Shown here: positions 6,250-8,166 of the stretch, piece by piece
Numbering within the stretch: the stretch's first letter is position 1
Layout of the letters: the number at the start of each line of letters is the position of its first letter
Assembly: GCA_965371445.1 (NCBI GenBank)
Contig: CBDUYN010000286.1
Span: forward strand, 1-8,166
Length of the DNA stretch: 8,166 nucleotides
Origin: DASWIG01 sp965371445
Lineage (GTDB): Bacteria; Acidobacteriota; Thermoanaerobaculia; Multivoradales; J023
Direction: 5' to 3'
Notes under the pieces: generated by a model
Database searches by the model: none
What the model was told of the DNA's origin: nothing
What the model saw: only the letters and a program-made list of their open reading frames with translations
Position numbers and translations under genes: made by a program

Positions 6250-8090
6250 GAAGACTTCGTTCCTTCGGGACTTTCGGCTTCCAGGAGGATGCGGCGCAGC
6301 ATCAGCAGCGCGGAAATGTTGTGCTGGACGTAGTCGATGCGGATCTCGAAGTTGGTCAGGCTGCGGCGGAATCCCCCCAGGGTGCGCGCCGGATCGCGGA
6401 CGTAGAAAGCCGTCTCCGGGAGAAACTGGGTCCGGAGCTGGAAGCCGACGCCGAGCCGGAGGGCCTCGAGAAGCGCCACGGCTTCCTGCGCGCTGCCGAA
6501 GTCGCGCGCCAGCAGATAGGCGGCGCCGAGGCCTTCGGAGCGGGTGGCGGTGGGGGTGGAGCGCGGCGGCGTATAGTAGCTGCCGAGCCAGTCGGGGAAC
6601 CGGGGATCGCCCTGGCGTTGGCGGCCGAGGATGGCCTCGGTGATGCGCGAGGCGTGTTTCAGGTACAGCGGGTCGGGGCGCAGTCGATAGAGCTCGTTCA
6701 AGGCATAGAGCAGCCAGTGGTCGTGGTCGAGCTCCACGGTCGACACCTTTCGGTCGCGGACGTTGATCAGCCAGCGCGCCCCGCGCTCGGCGGCGTCGAG
6801 CCAGTCGGGGTCGGGATCGGGCCGGCGCACCAGCGCCAGCAGCGCCTCGCCGGGGTAGTAGCCCGAGACGAAATCCGACACCTCGCCTGCGGGCTGAAGC
6901 TGCTTGTGGATCTTGAACTCGCCGTCCTCGCCCTGGGTGAGGACGATCCAGCGCCCGAGCTCGTCGATCAGCCGCAAATGACGGCGCTCGCCGGTGACCG
7001 CAGCGTGCTTGGCGAGGGCGATGATCGCGAGGGCGTTTCCCCCCAGCTTTACCTCACCTTCGTCGACGATGCACGCCGTCTCGGCCTCAGCCACCCGGCA
7101 GCGGGTGAGGAGCTCCTTGCGGAGGTACCCGAGGGCCCGCTCGGCCGCCGCCAGCAGGCCACGGTCGCCGGTCACCTCATAGAGCTCGAGCATGGAGTAG
7201 AGGGTGCCCGCGTGACGTAAGGCGTTGTACTTTTCCTTGGCCTCGTTCGTCTTGGGGAGGAAGGAGTAGACGAAGCGTCCGTTCGCCTCCACCGACCGCA
7301 TGAGGTAGCTGCCGCCGAGCTCGGCGTGACGGAGAAGCTCCTCGGGACCCGGCTCGCCGTGGCGCCGATGTCCACGGTAGAGGGGAACGACTTCCCGGCC
7401 GTCGGCGAAGTAGCTGGAGGCGGAGAAGCGATAGAAGGAGAGGGCCGCCGACCCGGCCAGCCGGTCGAGCCGCCCGCGTGCCCCCGCCGCCCGCGGCCGC
7501 TTGCGGACGTTCTTGAGCCGCAGCAGCTGATCGCTGTTCACCAGGGTGTAGGCCACGAGCTCTTCGGCCAGGAAGGCGAGGGCGACGTCGCGCTCGAAGG
7601 CCAGTCCGTAGAGGCTGCGCTCGAGGCCCAAGGGCTTCTTCGGATCGACCTGCTCCCGCCGGTGGACTTCGCGCACCAGGTCGACTTTGATCCACCGCGG
7701 CACGAAGCCGTCGTCCATCAGGGTTGTGACTTCTTTGCGCAGTCGCCCGGCGGCCTCGGCGGCGCCGCGACCCGCGGCGCTCACCACCCGCGCCGCGGTG
7801 ACGCCGTCGCTCAAGGAAAGGAAAAAGATCCGCGGCGCGCGGTCGGCGGCGAGACTTGCCGGGAGCTCGCCGGAGCTGGTGGCGAGCGCCGCAGCGGCCA
7901 GGTAGCGGACCAGCTCCTCCTCGGCCTCGGCCGCCAGGGGCTCGACCCCGGCGAGCTCGTCGAACCAGACGGCCGAACCCGGCGTCGGCGAGGGCCCCTG
8001 GGCGATCGCCACGAAGGTGAGCAACCCGGCGGCCACCGTTCCAGCCGCCACGGTTCGGATGCTTCTCGGGAAATCGCTCAGAGGTCCCAT
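6066..8090 (-). CDS. Secreted (alpha/alpha)-toroid protein, glycosidase/epimerase-like fold
   Basis: This 674-residue frame begins with a signal peptide (basic RSIR, hydrophobic 13-30, cut near A-I-A-Q-G), so the product is exported. Residues 40-235 form an N-terminal domain I do not recognise. Residues 250-606 contain helical hairpins with recurring small-residue motifs: KYNALRHAGTLYSML (287-301), LGGNALAIIALAKH (349-362), SGYYPGEALLAL (409-420), DHDHWLLYALNEL (455-467), RSEGLGAAYLLARD (517-530) and IDYVQHNISALL (585-596). This periodic pattern is typical of (alpha/alpha)6 toroids such as six-hairpin glycosidases, N-acylglucosamine 2-epimerase and glucuronyl C5-epimerase relatives, so a role on extracellular or envelope carbohydrate is plausible but not shown. 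The natural domain ends near residue 606. The last 68 residues are Ser/Pro-rich and mostly antisense to the flotillin gene, so the tail may be a read-on past a lost stop. No clear Shine-Dalgarno sequence is visible; the start is set by the signal peptide. Confidence 0.82.
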   Translation of the reverse strand: MGPLSDFPRSIRTVAAGTVAAGLLTFVAIAQGPSPTPGSAVWFDELAGVEPLAAEAEEELVRYLAAAALATSSGELPASLAADRAPRIFFLSLSDGVTAARVVSAAGRGAAEAAGRLRKEVTTLMDDGFVPRWIKVDLVREVHRREQVDPKKPLGLERSLYGLAFERDVALAFLAEELVAYTLVNSDQLLRLKNVRKRPRAAGARGRLDRLAGSAALSFYRFSASSYFADGREVVPLYRGHRRHGEPGPEELLRHAELGGSYLMRSVEANGRFVYSFLPKTNEAKEKYNALRHAGTLYSMLELYEVTGDRGLLAAAERALGYLRKELLTRCRVAEAETACIVDEGEVKLGGNALAIIALAKHAAVTGERRHLRLIDELGRWIVLTQGEDGEFKIHKQLQPAGEVSDFVSGYYPGEALLALVRRPDPDPDWLDAAERGARWLINVRDRKVSTVELDHDHWLLYALNELYRLRPDPLYLKHASRITEAILGRQRQGDPRFPDWLGSYYTPPRSTPTATRSEGLGAAYLLARDFGSAQEAVALLEALRLGVGFQLRTQFLPETAFYVRDPARTLGGFRRSLTNFEIRIDYVQHNISALLMLRRILLEAESPEGTKSSYSVSGSPTTFLATSPRTLFSPPPLASLASSDAALRFWRSPEESPERTSFKSPVKLERPSR

Positions 8091-8129
8091 CGCAGACCGA
8101 AGATCACACGGGCCAAGGGTCAGGCGCTA

Positions 8130-8166
8130 GTCGTCATCATCATCCGTCGTCATAGTCGTCGTCGTC
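8130..8166 (-). repeat. GAC/GAT trinucleotide tract, possibly the acidic C-terminus of a cut-off gene
   Basis: On the minus strand this edge is made almost wholly of GAC, GAT and ACG triplets. One frame reads DDDDYDDG and stops at TGA (8140-8142). Another reads TTTTMTTDDDDD and stops at TAG (8127-8129). Acidic tails like the first are common in secreted or lipid-anchored proteins, so this may be the end of a minus-strand gene lying 49 or 36 bases upstream of the toroid gene and perhaps co-transcribed with it. Too little is visible to choose the frame or to rule out a simple microsatellite. Confidence 0.35.

Noticed and set aside
6250..6272. Bidirectional terminator between flotillin and toroid genes
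   Set aside because: Only a 5-bp inverted repeat (AGGAA/TTCCT, 6248-6264) is present, with no T-run, and the toroid frame reads through it.
6321..7220. Forward 299-residue frame opposite the toroid gene
   Set aside because: It has no recognisable motifs. The minus-strand frame has a signal peptide and periodic helical motifs.

Overview
This is a GC-rich bacterial window holding five protein-coding genes. Its centre is a three-gene forward block, with single minus-strand genes for secreted proteins on either side. Signal peptides on both flanking genes, the high GC content, and a YqiJ/YqiK-type flotillin pair all fit a Gram-negative-like bacterium. Acidobacteriota, Myxococcota or a related phylum would suit the style of the genes, but the sequence alone does not settle this and no lineage marker is present.

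Layout. Positions 1-190 are a tandem array of 42-bp units (four full, one partial) that runs off the left edge. A degenerate further copy at about 213-257 contains a perfect 15-bp palindrome and covers the stop codon of the next gene. Positions 253-966 (minus) encode a secreted protein with a coiled-coil/proline/arginine linker and two canonical EF-hand loops. The 118-bp gap 967-1084 is a divergent intergenic region with a candidate promoter in each direction. Positions 1085-3382 (plus) encode a 765-residue protein with an N-terminal Rossmann nucleotide-binding motif that I cannot assign to a named family. It is followed, 70 bp on, by a three-helix membrane protein with a C-terminal OB-like domain (YqiJ/NfeD-like, 3453-4115), and after a further 76 bp by a long flotillin (SPFH domain plus extended coiled coil, 4192-6249). 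A minus-strand gene (6066-8090) encodes a secreted protein that looks like an (alpha/alpha) toroid. Its reading frame runs convergently 184 bp into the 3' end of the flotillin gene. The right edge (8130-8166) is a trinucleotide tract that reads as an aspartate-rich C-terminus of a further minus-strand gene cut by the window.

How the genes may work together. A YqiJ-like membrane protein next to a flotillin is a known bacterial arrangement: the flotillin builds a scaffold on the membrane, and the NfeD/YqiJ partner sits in the membrane beside it. Here the flotillin has no N-terminal transmembrane segment at its well-supported start, so the partner may be what holds it at the membrane (inference). 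The Rossmann protein lies upstream on the same strand and may be co-transcribed, which makes it a candidate extra component. The most interesting points are this possible three-gene system, the palindromic 42-bp array, and the antiparallel gene overlap.
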